A stretch of 55,443 nucleotides of DNA, from contig JAJDNI010000295.1 of assembly GCA_022340755.1 (NCBI GenBank), positions 1 to 55,443 of the forward strand. Reading direction: 5' to 3'. Both the position numbers and the translations under genes were made by a program. The notes below the pieces were generated by a model. The model saw nothing but the letters and a program-made list of their open reading frames with translations. It ran no database searches and was not told the DNA's origin. This DNA is from Gemmatimonadota bacterium. GTDB taxonomy: Bacteria > Gemmatimonadota > Gemmatimonadetes > Longimicrobiales > Gaopeijiaceae. Positions 26,117 to 35,964 of this stretch are shown here, in pieces. The stretch's first letter is position 1. Every line of letters begins with the position of its first letter.

Positions 26117-29100
26117 CAGCCCTCGGCCTCCACCTCGTGGAAGGTCACCTTCTTCAGATAGTTCACGGCAGGCTGGGTGTTGATCTCTTCGTTGAGCACC
26201 CGATAGGTGCGCTGGTTCGCCGACACCCGGGCAACCCGTGAGTTGGGATCGCGGATGTTGCCCCAGACGATGGCTTCGGCGGGGCAGCTCTGCTGGCAGG
26301 CCATGAGCACCTCACCGTCCCCGGGGATGCTTCCGCGGTCCTCCAGGGCGACCCGGTTCTCCGCCTCCCGTACTCGCTGCATGCAGAAGGAGCACTTCTC
26401 CATGACGCCGTTGTCGCGGACCGTGCAGTCGGGGTTGAACTGCCAGTTCAGTGGCTCGGGAATCGCGTCCGTGAACCGGTACCAGTTGAACACCCGGACC
26501 TTGTACGGGCAGTTGTTGGCGCAGTACCGGGTACCCACGCACCGGTTGTAGATCTGGGCGTTGACGCCCTCCGGCGTGCTGTAGGTGGCGAACACCGGGC
26601 ACACGGGCTCGCACGGCGCGTTACCGCATTGCTGACACAGCATGGGCAGGAAGCGCACGTCGAGGTCACTGGCCGCCGTGGCGTCCACCTTCTCGTAGTA
26701 ACGCTCGATGCGCATCCAGTGCATCTCGCGCCCCATGAGCACCTGGTCCTCGCCCACGAAAGGCACGTTGTTCTCGGACTGGCACGCCGTGACGCACGCG
26801 CTGCATCCGGTGCACTTGTCCAGGTCGATGGCCATGGCCCAGCGAGCCGTCTCTTCCGGCTTGTCGTAGGGAGCATGGCGCGAGCCCTGGAGCGGAAACG
26901 CTTCGGGAGTGCCACCCTGGGCGTCCACGGGCACGAAGCCGCCGACTCCCTGGAGCTCCTTCAACCCCTTCTCGTCCGCCGGCTCGTGTCCGGCACCGGG
27001 CGTCAGGGACGCCAAGGCCACGGCCGGCGCGATGGGCCGGCCCTCCTGGCTCCCGTTGGAGCCCTCCACCGTGGCCAGTCGTCGACCGCCTCCCGTGGGA
27101 ACGATGGTGACCTTGGTGGCGATGGTCACCAACGCGCCCGAGGGCTGTTCCGAGACTGCCGGAAGCAGCTCCATGGCGTTCACGCCGTTGCCGTTGGCGT
27201 AACGGCCGTAGTCGGTGTGGCCCGCACCCATCGCCAGGGCGACGGCATCCTCACGGATCCCCGGGTAGCGCCACACCGGCACGGTCAGGGATCCGTACGG
27301 TGACGTCACGGTGACGAAGGCGCCGTTCTCGAGACCGCGCGCGTCGGCGGTCTCGGGGTTGATCTCCAGCCACGAGTGCCAAGTGATCTTCGACACCGGG
27401 TCGGGTAACTCGAGCATCCAGGGGGAGTTGGCGAACTCCCCCGCTCCGAAGCGTGGCGAGGGATATACCAACAGAGTCAGATCGCCGTCTCCGTCCAGCG
27501 CCGGCGCGTCGAACGTGAGCGCGGCATCCGGCGCCCGCAGTTGCGCGTCGGCGTGCATGGGCGCCACGTCGTGCTGGACGAGTCCCTTCTTGAGAGCATC
27601 CTGCCAGGCCGTCTCGAACTCGCCCATGGCCGGCGTATGAAGATCCTCGTGCGCCGCCCTCAGGTACTCGTAGAAGGTGGCTCCACCCAGGTCGTGACCC
27701 AGCCGTTTCCCCACCGACAGCAACACGTCGCCGGTGTGCTTCGACTGGAAGTGCGGCACCGGAAGCATGACGGGCTGCCGCAGCGTCATGAGGCCGGGCC
27801 GCGGCTCCGAATCACCCCACGACTCCAGGAAGTGGTTGTCCGGCAAAATGAGATCCGCCATGGCCGATGTCTCGTCGGGCGCCTGAGCGAACGAGACCTT
27901 GAAGCCCACGGAGCCGAAGGCGTCGTTGAAGCCGGAGCCCGACGGCAACGTGAAGGCCGGGTTGGCGCCGTGAACCATGACCACCCCCACCTGGCCGCCC
28001 GCCATGGCGCCGATGGCGCCCTCGACGTCTGCGTAGGGGCGCGCCGCCTGAGTTGGGCCGCCGTCCAGGGAGATGGTGCGACCAACGTTGCCGGCCACCG
28101 CGTTGAGAATCAGCACCGCGAGGTTCGCCGCGGTGGCGTTCCTGTGGTGAGCGCCCATGCCAGGACCAAGCGCCAAGCTGGGTCCCTCGTTCTTGAACCG
28201 GTCGGCGAGATCGCGAATATCGTCCTCGCTGACTCCCGCCGCCTGGGCCGTCGTCCGGGGATCGAACGCTCGGAGCACCGCATCGTATGGCCCCGCCGCT
28301 CCGCTGTCGCCGGCGATGATGTTGGCCATGGCCAGAGCCACGGACGCCTCGCCACCGGGCTTTATGGGCACCCACTGGTCGGCGTTGAGGCCCGTCACGC
28401 TCAGCCTCGGGCCCAGGAACACGAAGCGCCCCTTGGAGCCGTGCTCGTCCACGGCGCTCATGCGGCTGAAATCCCGACCATACTCGACGGGGCTGGCTCC
28501 CGACCCGATGAAGTCGTTGCCGAAGGAAAGGAGAAGCCGCGCCCCCGCAATGTCGTACTTCGGGAGCGCATCCACACCGAACGCGATGCGCATCGCCTCC
28601 CGTAGCGGCGCCTCGGAAAGCGCATCGTATTGCACTCGGCGCCCTCCCACGGCGCCCACGAACTGGTCCACCAGCCTCGTCATGGTCGGGCCCATGTGCC
28701 CGCTCACGAAGAGCGCGTTGCCGGCAGCGCTTTGGATGCGTTGCGAAAGGAGCGTCTCGGCCTCTTCCCACGTGGCCGGGCGCAGCGCTCCGTTCTCACG
28801 CACCATGGGACCGGCGTAGCGGTCCGGGTTGTACAGCTGCTGCAGCGTGGCATGCCCCTTGGAGCACAGGGCACCACCCGAGACTGGATGGTTGGGGTTT
28901 CCCTCCACCTTCACGGCACGGCCCTCTCTGGTGCGCACCCACATGCCGCACTGGGCCTGGCAGCCCTCGCAAACCGTGGTGTACCACGTAGCCACACCGG
29001 GCGTGATGTCCTCCGGCATGGTCAGGTAGGGGAGGAGTCGCTCGGCGGGCTTGGTGCTGCACCCGGCGAGGGTCGCCCCGGCGCCGGTGACGCCGAGAAC

Positions 29101-29136
29101 CTTCAGGAAGTCGCGCCGCTTGATGCCGTCGGTCAT
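26116..29136 (-). CDS. actB: Alternative complex III, molybdopterin-like/Fe-S subunit ActB
   Basis: 1006 aa, a fusion of a molybdopterin-oxidoreductase-like part (about 30-720) and a ferredoxin-like part (about 755-980). The N-terminus has a twin-arginine signal, KRRDFLKVLG, with a Cys at a lipobox-like LAGC. In studied complex III the Mo cofactor is absent and this half is structural. The Fe-S half carries CTGCSACVTACQ, CQQCGNAPCEPVCP, CVGTRYCANNCPYK and CSFCMQR plus ACQQSCP, enough for three [4Fe-4S] and one [3Fe-4S] as in Rhodothermus marinus. Exported folded through Tat (tatA lies at 16265). Starts 15 nt after actA. Confidence 0.95.
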   Translation of the reverse strand: MTDGIKRRDFLKVLGVTGAGATLAGCSTKPAERLLPYLTMPEDITPGVATWYTTVCEGCQAQCGMWVRTREGRAVKVEGNPNHPVSGGALCSKGHATLQQLYNPDRYAGPMVRENGALRPATWEEAETLLSQRIQSAAGNALFVSGHMGPTMTRLVDQFVGAVGGRRVQYDALSEAPLREAMRIAFGVDALPKYDIAGARLLLSFGNDFIGSGASPVEYGRDFSRMSAVDEHGSKGRFVFLGPRLSVTGLNADQWVPIKPGGEASVALAMANIIAGDSGAAGPYDAVLRAFDPRTTAQAAGVSEDDIRDLADRFKNEGPSLALGPGMGAHHRNATAANLAVLILNAVAGNVGRTISLDGGPTQAARPYADVEGAIGAMAGGQVGVVMVHGANPAFTLPSGSGFNDAFGSVGFKVSFAQAPDETSAMADLILPDNHFLESWGDSEPRPGLMTLRQPVMLPVPHFQSKHTGDVLLSVGKRLGHDLGGATFYEYLRAAHEDLHTPAMGEFETAWQDALKKGLVQHDVAPMHADAQLRAPDAALTFDAPALDGDGDLTLLVYPSPRFGAGEFANSPWMLELPDPVSKITWHSWLEINPETADARGLENGAFVTVTSPYGSLTVPVWRYPGIREDAVALAMGAGHTDYGRYANGNGVNAMELLPAVSEQPSGALVTIATKVTIVPTGGGRRLATVEGSNGSQEGRPIAPAVALASLTPGAGHEPADEKGLKELQGVGGFVPVDAQGGTPEAFPLQGSRHAPYDKPEETARWAMAIDLDKCTGCSACVTACQSENNVPFVGEDQVLMGREMHWMRIERYYEKVDATAASDLDVRFLPMLCQQCGNAPCEPVCPVFATYSTPEGVNAQIYNRCVGTRYCANNCPYKVRVFNWYRFTDAIPEPLNWQFNPDCTVRDNGVMEKCSFCMQRVREAENRVALEDRGSIPGDGEVLMACQQSCPAEAIVWGNIRDPNSRVARVSANQRTYRVLNEEINTQPAVNYLKKVTFHEVEAEG

Positions 29137-29151
29137 GTCCGTGTCCCTCGC

Positions 29152-29712
29152 CTAGTAGTGGCACACGGCGCAGTCCGTCGACGCGCCCTTCTCACGATGA
29201 CAGCTGATGCACCACCCCATGTTATGGCCGCCCCAGGCGGGATCTATCTTGTTGATCACCGTCATCTCCTGAACCTGCCCGTGGCACTGCTGACACTGCA
29301 GCCCGGCCTTGATATGGCGGGCATGAGGGTAGTGCACGTGGTCCGCGACCTTGTAGATGCGCACCCAGGGGATCGGCTCCTTGCGCTTCCAGTAGTCCAT
29401 GAGCTTCTGGACCTCCTGGGGATTGGTAGTCCCCGGGATCACCTGGTGGCACCCAACGCAGAGAGACATGGGGGGCAGCCCGGCATCCACGGACCGCTCC
29501 GCCGAGAAATGGCAGTACATGCAGTCCATGCGATTCTGGCCGGGCTGAGAGCCGGCGTGGATGTTGTGCGGAAAGGCGATGGGCTGCCCGGACGGATACG
29601 TGTCCGGACTTTCGGCGTTGGCGGCCTGTTGGGCGTCTTGTACCCGCATGAAGGCCAGCCCGGCCAGCGCCAGCACGCCGGCCGTTCCGCCGATCAGCCA
29701 ATGCTTTTTCAT
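29152..29712 (-). CDS. actA: Alternative complex III, pentaheme cytochrome c subunit ActA
   Basis: 186 aa. A signal anchor (about 4-22) and exactly five CxxCH heme sites: CMYCH, CVGCH, CQQCH, CISCH and CAVCH, the last at the C-terminus. Five hemes is the number in R. marinus ActA. It moves electrons from the ActB clusters in the periplasm. ATG at 29712 (MKKHWLIGG) is chosen because the longer frame to 30534 has unrelated sequence. First gene of actABCDEF; a likely promoter lies at 29831-29859. Confidence 0.95.
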   Translation of the reverse strand: MKKHWLIGGTAGVLALAGLAFMRVQDAQQAANAESPDTYPSGQPIAFPHNIHAGSQPGQNRMDCMYCHFSAERSVDAGLPPMSLCVGCHQVIPGTTNPQEVQKLMDYWKRKEPIPWVRIYKVADHVHYPHARHIKAGLQCQQCHGQVQEMTVINKIDPAWGGHNMGWCISCHREKGASTDCAVCHY

Positions 29713-29830
29713 TCGACGCGTTGCTCCCTGAGCAAACCGCACCCCGGGGGTAGGGTGCCACTCTGGGCGTAGCGAAACCGGACTGTGATCGGACCACGGT
29801 CCCGCCAGACCGCCCCGATAAAGCGCGATG

Positions 29831-29859
29831 AACGTACCCGCGCCCCGGTATAGGGTCAA
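29831..29859 (-). promoter_or_regulatory. Candidate promoter of the act operon
   Basis: Minus-strand TTGACC (29854-29859) and TACGTT (29831-29836), 17 bp apart, about 120 nt upstream of actA. The gene-free divergent region 29713-30039 also holds a GCACCC/GGGTGC hairpin near 29741-29758 and the moxR promoter. Confidence 0.45.
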
Positions 29860-29900
29860 GCCAATAAGAACGGCTCTCCGAAACCATTTTTGGCGCGCCG

Positions 29901-29909
29901 GTGTTATAC
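29901..29909 (+). promoter_or_regulatory. Extended -10 promoter for the moxR operon
   Basis: TGTTATACT has the TGnTATAAT form of an extended -10 element with one mismatch. No good -35 is seen 16-18 nt upstream, which such promoters tolerate. It would give a leader of about 125 nt before moxR. Confidence 0.45.
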
Positions 29910-30039
29910 TCTTCTCCGTTCTCGAACGCCTGCATCCGTGGCGGATCGAGGCCATTCTGGAGCCGTTCCGGACCCGGCATGAGAGCGTGTCGGCTGCGGA
30001 GTCCCCGAGCGGGGCAGCGGCTCCGAACCGCGGCCCTCC

Positions 30040-31023
30040 ATGCCCGAATCCACCGCACCGGCAACTCTGTTGGAGACGCGACCGTCGCTGGAGCTCCTGG
30101 ATCACCTGGTCCAGGAGGTCGAGACCGTGTTTCACGGCAAGCGCGACGTCATTCGCCTGGCCGTCTCCGCCCTCCTGGCGAGGGGTCACGTGCTCTTCGA
30201 GGACGTCCCCGGAGTGGGAAAGACCACGCTCGCCCACGCGCTGGCCCGCACCCTGGGCCTCGACTTCCGACGCATCCAGTTCACGTCGGACCTCCTCCCG
30301 TCGGACGTCCTGGGAGTCGCGGTCTTCAACCCCCAGAGCGCGTCTTTCGAGACCCGTCCGGGCCCGATCTTCGCCAACGTGATCCTGGCCGACGAGATCA
30401 ACCGGGCGCCGCCCCGCACCCAGAGCGGACTTCTCGAGGCCATGCAAGAGGGGCGGGTCACCATCGATGATCGCACCCACAACCTGCCGCGACCATTCAT
30501 GGTGATGGCCACCCAGAATCCCCTGGAGCATCACGGCACGTACCCGCTACCCGAGAGCCAGCTCGACCGCTTCCTCATGCGAATCACCATCGGGTATCCG
30601 GACCGGGAGGCGGAGCGGCGCATCCTCACGGAATCGACCGCTTCGGAACCCGTCATGGATCGAGTGCGCCCTGTGCTTTCCCCGACTCAGGTCTTCCTTC
30701 TCCAGGACAGGGTGAAGGAAGTGGAAACCGACGAGGCCATCGTCGACTACCTCATGTCCATCGTCGATCGCACGAGGGCCTCCCACCACCTGCGCATGGG
30801 TGTCAGCCCCCGAGGGGCCATCGGGCTGTACCGCGCCTCACGGGCCTTCGCCCTCACCCAGGGGCGGACCTACCTGGTCCCCGACGACGTGCGTTCGCTG
30901 GTGGTGCCGTGCCTCGCGCATCGGATTCTGCCGACCGGCGCCACAGGAGCCACACTGGACGCTCACGAGCAGGCCGCCCAGATCCTCGAGGGGATCCTCG
31001 AGGAGGTCGAGGCACCGGTCTAG
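30040..31023 (+). CDS. MoxR-family AAA+ ATPase
   Basis: 327 aa. Walker A DVPGVGKTTLA (about 55-65), Walker B VILADEINRAPP (D118, E119), sensor MVMATQNPLEHHGTYPLPESQLDRF, and the C-terminal AAA lid. MoxR ATPases act as chaperones, usually with DUF58 and VWA partners; here DUF58 follows but no VWA gene is seen. First gene of a six-gene run with a transglutaminase, DUF432 and MscS. Start ATG at 30040 fits the family N-terminus. Confidence 0.94.
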   Translation: MPESTAPATLLETRPSLELLDHLVQEVETVFHGKRDVIRLAVSALLARGHVLFEDVPGVGKTTLAHALARTLGLDFRRIQFTSDLLPSDVLGVAVFNPQSASFETRPGPIFANVILADEINRAPPRTQSGLLEAMQEGRVTIDDRTHNLPRPFMVMATQNPLEHHGTYPLPESQLDRFLMRITIGYPDREAERRILTESTASEPVMDRVRPVLSPTQVFLLQDRVKEVETDEAIVDYLMSIVDRTRASHHLRMGVSPRGAIGLYRASRAFALTQGRTYLVPDDVRSLVVPCLAHRILPTGATGATLDAHEQAAQILEGILEEVEAPV

Positions 31024-31085
31024 GGCGGACGCGTGATATCGGCACAGGGCGTCGTTGGGCTGCGGAGGGCTCACTGCGTCGTACC

Positions 31086-32228
31086 ATGGAGGTACGCCTC
31101 AGTCGCCGTCCTCGCCCGCCTAGCCCTGCACTCGATTTGACGCGCCCCAGCACTTCTTTGGAGAGGGGCGCGACTCCACTACTGCTGGCACCCTTCCGCG
31201 GGGCCCGGGACGTCTGGCGGCGGATTCGGGCATGGCGGCGCATCTCCTTCACCATCGGGGGGGTGGCCTTCACCTTCGGCACCTTCGCCGTGGGCTTCGC
31301 CGCCATGAACACGGGCAACAACCTCCTGGACCTGCTGCTCGGAGCCATGCTGGGCCTCATCGTCGTCAGCTCGTGGCTCTCCGAACAGGTCATCCGGGAT
31401 CTGGAAGTGGAGAGGCAGGTACCGCGTGCCGCCACCGTCGGAGAGCCCCTTCGACTCACCTATTCGGTCACCAACCACAAGCGGCGACTCCCCACCCTGG
31501 CCATGGAGATCGGGGAAGCCGGCCTGGCCAACCCTGCCTTCGTGGCCCGAGTGGCAGCGGGCGAGACGGGTCGTGCGCGCTCGGAAAACACGTTCGTGAA
31601 GCGGGGCATCTATCCCCTGAGCACCGTGACCCTCTCTACGGCGTTTCCCTTCGGCCTCTTCGTGAAGCAGCGCGACCTGCGGATCCCCGGTGAGGTGGTG
31701 GTATGGCCCCGGACGGACCGGCCCGTCAGGACCCCGACGCCGGGAGGTGGGCGGATGCCCCATACCGGGCCCGCAGCCGTCGGGGCGGCCGGACACCGGG
31801 GCGAGTACCGGAGCTTGCGCACCTACCGGCCCGGCGACGATCCGCGGGACATCCACTGGCGCTCCAGCGCCCGCCTCAGGGAGCCGGTTCTCCGGGAATA
31901 CGAGCGCGATGGCGCGGAGACGCGCTGGATCTGCCTGGATCTGCGGGCCGAACCCGGCGAGGCCGCCGAGGCCGCCGTGGAGATGGCCGCCACGCTGGCG
32001 ACGCGTGCCGCCGAGGAGAACCGCCCCTTCGCCCTCGTGGCAGGAAGCCAGGTGGTGGACCCCGGCGAAGGCCCCGGACAGGTCGAGCGGGTGCTGGACG
32101 TGCTGGCCCGGGTAGACTTTGACCCGCGGACACCGAGGGTCGCCCCTCCTGTGGATCGGGCCATGTGCGTCCTCGTCTCCGTGGAGGCGGCAGCAGGTTT
32201 CGGCGACGTGCTGCTGGCCGGGTCATGA
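31086..32228 (+). CDS. DUF58 domain protein
   Basis: 380 aa. Two close membrane segments at about 53-95 (FTIGGVAFTFGTFAVGFAAM; NNLLDLLLGAMLGLIVVSSW), a beta-sandwich part and the DUF58 signature YRPGDDPRDIHWRSSAR (about 246-262), ending with EYERDGAETRWICLDLRAEP. DUF58 proteins pair with MoxR ATPases; their molecular job is unclear. ATG 31086 chosen; the frame is open to 30909 but that part overlaps moxR. The stop overlaps the next start (ATGA). Confidence 0.9.
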   Translation: MEVRLSRRPRPPSPALDLTRPSTSLERGATPLLLAPFRGARDVWRRIRAWRRISFTIGGVAFTFGTFAVGFAAMNTGNNLLDLLLGAMLGLIVVSSWLSEQVIRDLEVERQVPRAATVGEPLRLTYSVTNHKRRLPTLAMEIGEAGLANPAFVARVAAGETGRARSENTFVKRGIYPLSTVTLSTAFPFGLFVKQRDLRIPGEVVVWPRTDRPVRTPTPGGGRMPHTGPAAVGAAGHRGEYRSLRTYRPGDDPRDIHWRSSARLREPVLREYERDGAETRWICLDLRAEPGEAAEAAVEMAATLATRAAEENRPFALVAGSQVVDPGEGPGQVERVLDVLARVDFDPRTPRVAPPVDRAMCVLVSVEAAAGFGDVLLAGS

Positions 32229-34243
32229 GCGTTCGCCTGCTCCATCGCCGGCTGGCGGTGCTCATGTGCTTCGCCGGCCTGCTGGCCTTCGCCGGAGGAG
32301 CGGGATTCGAGCCTGTCTCCGCTGTCCTCGTCACCCTGGCCCTCGCGCTGGCCTTCGTCTGGCAACCCGACCGACACACCTCCGCCCGCCTCGAGCGGAT
32401 CTGGCTCCCCCTCGCCGCCCTCCTGGTGGTGCGCGCCCTCGTCCACGTCTTCGTCATCCGTGACGACGTCGTCGTGCCGGTGGTGGACCTGCTCCTCCTG
32501 CTCATGGCGGCCGAGGCCCTGAGGGCCTTGGAGGCCCCCAACGACATCCGTCTGTATGCCCTTTCCTTCGCCCTGATCCTCGCTTCGACGGCGTACCGTC
32601 CAGGAGTGCTCTTCCTGCTGGCCTTCGTCGCGTACGTGACCCTCGCCACCGTAGCGCTCATGGTGGGACACCTGAAACGGAGTGCCGCGCGGCACGGTCT
32701 GCGTGACATGCCCGTGGGGCGCCGCATGTTGGGCACGACGGCGGCGCTATCCGGCGTCATCCTCCTCGTGGCCGCTCTCGTATTCGTCACCTTTCCGCGG
32801 GTGTCCCGGGCATGGGCGGGCCGGGGACACGACCTCGCCACCTCCATCGCGGGATTCGCGGACGAGGTGTCCATCGGAGAGTACGGCTCGCGCATCTTCG
32901 GCAACCCGGAGATCGCGCTCCGCGTCGAGTTCCCCGACGGCCCACCCGCCGACATGCTGAGCATGCACTGGCGCGGGCGCTCCTACGATCATTTCGACGG
33001 TGTGCGCTGGTCGCGCACGCGCGGGCTTCCTCCATCGTCGGCACCGATCCGGTGGTATCGGGAGCGATGGACCGCTCCCGTCGTGGTTCAGCGGATCTAC
33101 GGGGCGCCTCTGGACGTCCGCGTGCTGTTCGCGCTGCACCCCGTGCTTCGCATCCAGCCCGACAACGGCATCCAGCCCCTGGCCGACAACGCCGGCGACT
33201 TCATGTACTGGGGCTCGGGCTCGCCGTCGTACACCGTATTCTCGCGGGCCTGGAGCCCCGGGGCGGGCGAGCTCCGCTCTGCGGAGGCCGGCTTTTCGCC
33301 GCCGGAACGCTACTTCCTTCAACTGCCTTCGGACCTCGACCCGCGCATTCCGGCCCTGGCCGATTCCCTCACCCGCGGCCTCCGCACGCGATACGACAAG
33401 GCCATGGCCGTCCAGCGATGGCTCAAGACGTTCCGATACACGCTGGAGCTGCCCGCTACCGCCAACGACGCCACGCTCTCCCACTTCCTCTTCGTGCGGA
33501 AGGCCGGGCACTGCGAGTACTTCTCCACCGCCATGGCGGTGATGCTCCGTACCCTGGGCATCGAGGCGCGGAACGTGAACGGCTTTCTGGGTGGGGAGTG
33601 GAGCCAGTTCGGGGACTATCTGGTGGTCACCCAGAATCAGGCTCACTCATGGGTCGAAGTGTGGTTTCCCGGATACGGATGGGTGACCTTCGATCCGACA
33701 CCCGCCGGCGGGGGCGCCGGGGGACGGGCCGAATCGTGGTTCTGGCCCGGACGCATTCTCCTGGACGGCATCCAGCACCGCTGGAGCAAGTGGGTCCTCG
33801 ACTACAACGTGGAGTCGCAGGCCAGACTCCTCCGCGGTTGGACGCGAGCGCTCGGCGGCCGCGGAGTGGACGAAGCCGTTCGTGCCGTCAGAGGCCAGGG
33901 AGGTCGCGGTCTGCTGGGCCTTCTCCTCGTGGTCCTGGTGATCGCCGGTGGCGTCGTCTGGGCTCGCCGGGGTTCCGCGCCCAGGCGGTGGGAAAGCAGG
34001 ATGTACCTCCGTCTCCGCGGCAGCTGCGCCCGCGCCGGCCTGCGCGTCGCTCCGGGGCTCACGCCTCTGGCGCTCGTTGACCGCATTCGTCGAGAGCGGG
34101 GGGCCGCGACGCAACCCGCGCAGAAGGTTGTGGACCTCTACCTTCGATCGCGCTACGGTGGTGAAGCGCTGGGAGCCTCCCAACGACGCGAGATGAGGGA
34201 TGCCCTCGAGGCGGCGCGCCGGAAGCTGCGGGAACGCAATTGA
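32225..34243 (+). CDS. TgpA-like membrane transglutaminase
   Basis: 672 aa. Six or so N-terminal membrane helices (about 8-210), a periplasmic domain with a papain-like transglutaminase core, one more helix (about 565-582) and a cytoplasmic helical tail (DUF4129-like). The catalytic triad is complete: C430 in KAGHCEYFSTAM, H474 in QAHSWVEVWF and D490 in WVTFDPTP. This is the plan of Pseudomonas TgpA, encoded with MoxR and DUF58 genes and needed for envelope integrity. The substrate is not known. The start overlaps the DUF58 stop, so the genes are coupled. Confidence 0.92.
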   Translation: MSVRLLHRRLAVLMCFAGLLAFAGGAGFEPVSAVLVTLALALAFVWQPDRHTSARLERIWLPLAALLVVRALVHVFVIRDDVVVPVVDLLLLLMAAEALRALEAPNDIRLYALSFALILASTAYRPGVLFLLAFVAYVTLATVALMVGHLKRSAARHGLRDMPVGRRMLGTTAALSGVILLVAALVFVTFPRVSRAWAGRGHDLATSIAGFADEVSIGEYGSRIFGNPEIALRVEFPDGPPADMLSMHWRGRSYDHFDGVRWSRTRGLPPSSAPIRWYRERWTAPVVVQRIYGAPLDVRVLFALHPVLRIQPDNGIQPLADNAGDFMYWGSGSPSYTVFSRAWSPGAGELRSAEAGFSPPERYFLQLPSDLDPRIPALADSLTRGLRTRYDKAMAVQRWLKTFRYTLELPATANDATLSHFLFVRKAGHCEYFSTAMAVMLRTLGIEARNVNGFLGGEWSQFGDYLVVTQNQAHSWVEVWFPGYGWVTFDPTPAGGGAGGRAESWFWPGRILLDGIQHRWSKWVLDYNVESQARLLRGWTRALGGRGVDEAVRAVRGQGGRGLLGLLLVVLVIAGGVVWARRGSAPRRWESRMYLRLRGSCARAGLRVAPGLTPLALVDRIRRERGAATQPAQKVVDLYLRSRYGGEALGASQRREMRDALEAARRKLRERN

Positions 34244-34258
34244 CGACCACGGAGCACC

Positions 34259-35065
34259 ATGAATCAACGACTCAGCGACCCGACCACGCTATGGGGTGAC
34301 CGGCCGATGCCCGAGGATGGCGAGACCCTCCAGGTCGACGTGGGTCCCCTGACCCTCTGGTTCCGCACCGTCGGCGACGAGATCTGGCTCGCCAGCGCCC
34401 GCGTGGGCGGAGACGGCCCGTCCCCGAGTGAAGGCCCCCCGGACGACCTCGCATGGAGTCGCTGGGCCTTGCGGGACAAGCCGCATCATCTCCGAATCCT
34501 GCCGGTCCTGCCGGATCGCGCGATGGTGGTGAAGCCGGAGCACCCCTTCACGCTGACCCGATTGGCCCGGGCACGCGTCTACATGCGCGTGCCCACGTGG
34601 GTGCGCGTCGAGGCCGTGGAGGATGCGGGCGGCACTTCCGTGCGCCTTGCCGAGGTACCTACGGCTCCCCTGTCCGATACATGGTGGGGTGACTTCCTCG
34701 ACGGTGAGATGGCGTACTGGCTGATGACCAAGGCGAGGCGGGCTCCCACCCCCGACCTGTTCGCACCGTGGGTGATCCTGACGGTGCTCCAGCTGGACAA
34801 CCATTCGGAGGATGATCTCCTGGTGGAGAAGCTGCTCATGCGCGTGGAGCACCTGAGCATCTACGAGAAGGAGGGCCGGCTCTGGGCCGAGGAGGTGCGC
34901 GTGGAGTACCACGGCGAGGCCGAGGGGAGCGACATCCACATGGACGATCACCCACCCGACGAGGCCAAGGGAGCTCGAGAGATCACGCCTTCACGCACAC
35001 AGTCCCGCTCGTTCAGGGCGCGTACGTTCGCTCGGCTCAGGGCGCTCTCGGGGTTCGGCCTATGA
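34259..35065 (+). CDS. DUF432 domain protein
   Basis: 268 aa, no membrane segment or signal. Blocks WGDRPMPEDGETLQVDVGPLTLWFR, VKPEHPFTLTRLARARVYMRVPTWVRVE and DNHSEDDLLVEKLLMRVEHLSIYE fit DUF432, a family of unknown function repeatedly found next to MscS channels. It overlaps the MscS start by 4 nt, and lies 15 nt after the transglutaminase gene. A role as partner or sensor of the channel is inference. Confidence 0.75.
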   Translation: MNQRLSDPTTLWGDRPMPEDGETLQVDVGPLTLWFRTVGDEIWLASARVGGDGPSPSEGPPDDLAWSRWALRDKPHHLRILPVLPDRAMVVKPEHPFTLTRLARARVYMRVPTWVRVEAVEDAGGTSVRLAEVPTAPLSDTWWGDFLDGEMAYWLMTKARRAPTPDLFAPWVILTVLQLDNHSEDDLLVEKLLMRVEHLSIYEKEGRLWAEEVRVEYHGEAEGSDIHMDDHPPDEAKGAREITPSRTQSRSFRARTFARLRALSGFGL

Positions 35066-35964
35066 GCGCGCACATGCTGCTCGCGACCATGCTTCAGCAG
35101 GGAGGTGCCGCTCAGCAGGGTTTCAACCTGGAGCGGCTCCTGGCTCAAGGCCCCGCCCCCTTCATCCGGGTCGGCGGGCTGTTGCTACTCGGCCTGCCTC
35201 TGGCGTACGCCGTGTCCCGCTGGATACGCAGATACGTCACTCATCTCTACAACCAGCAGAAGGGGCTCATCGCCAGCAAGCTCGTCTACTACCCGTTGGT
35301 GACGATCATCCTCATCACGGTGCTGAGCGAGCTGGGCTTCAGGCTGGCTCCCCTCCTGGGCGCCGCCGGGATCCTGGGAGTCGCGCTCGGCTTCGCATCG
35401 CAGACCTCCGTGTCGAACATCATCAGCGGATTCTTCCTGCTGGCCGAGGAGCCGTTCCAGGTGGGGGACGTCATCACCGTCGGTGACGTCACGGGCGCCG
35501 TGCTGACCATCGACATGCTGTCGGTGAAGATCCGCACTTTCGACAACAAGATGGTGCGCATCCCCAACGAGTCGCTGGTGAAGAGCCAGCTCACCAATGT
35601 GACGCGCTTCCCGATCCGCCGCGTGGACATCAATGTGGGCATCGCATACAAGGAAGACATCGCCCACGTGCGCGAGGTTCTTCTGGACGTGGCCGAGAAG
35701 AATCCCAATGTGCTCATGGAACCCGAGCCCCTGGTCATCTTCTCGGGTTACGGGCAGTCCAGCATCGATTTCCTGTTCGCGGTCTGGGCGAAGAAGGAAT
35801 CGTGGCTGGCGGTGAAGAACGCCATCACGGAGGAGATCAAGGTGCGCTTCGACGCAGAGGACATCGAGATCCCCTTCCCGCACATATCCATCTACGCCGG
35901 CTCGGCAACGGATTCCATCCCCGTTCGCCTGGTGCAGGGGATGGCGGAGGAGAAAGAGTCATGA
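35062..35964 (+). CDS. Mechanosensitive ion channel, MscS family
   Basis: 300 aa, the size of small-conductance MscS. Three membrane helices (about 35-55, 68-90, 95-128), with the Gly/Ala-rich pore helix and following signature LGAAGILGVALGFASQTSVSNIISGFFLLAEEPFQVGD, then the beta domain and the C-terminal cytoplasmic cage (KNAITEEIKVRFDAEDIEIPFP). It releases solutes at hypo-osmotic shock. Coupled to DUF432 upstream and to the small unknown gene downstream by ATGA overlaps. Confidence 0.93.
   Translation: MSAHMLLATMLQQGGAAQQGFNLERLLAQGPAPFIRVGGLLLLGLPLAYAVSRWIRRYVTHLYNQQKGLIASKLVYYPLVTIILITVLSELGFRLAPLLGAAGILGVALGFASQTSVSNIISGFFLLAEEPFQVGDVITVGDVTGAVLTIDMLSVKIRTFDNKMVRIPNESLVKSQLTNVTRFPIRRVDINVGIAYKEDIAHVREVLLDVAEKNPNVLMEPEPLVIFSGYGQSSIDFLFAVWAKKESWLAVKNAITEEIKVRFDAEDIEIPFPHISIYAGSATDSIPVRLVQGMAEEKES

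Noticed and set aside
24938-26161. 407-codon plus-strand frame over actC
   Set aside because: Antisense shadow of the NrfD-like subunit.
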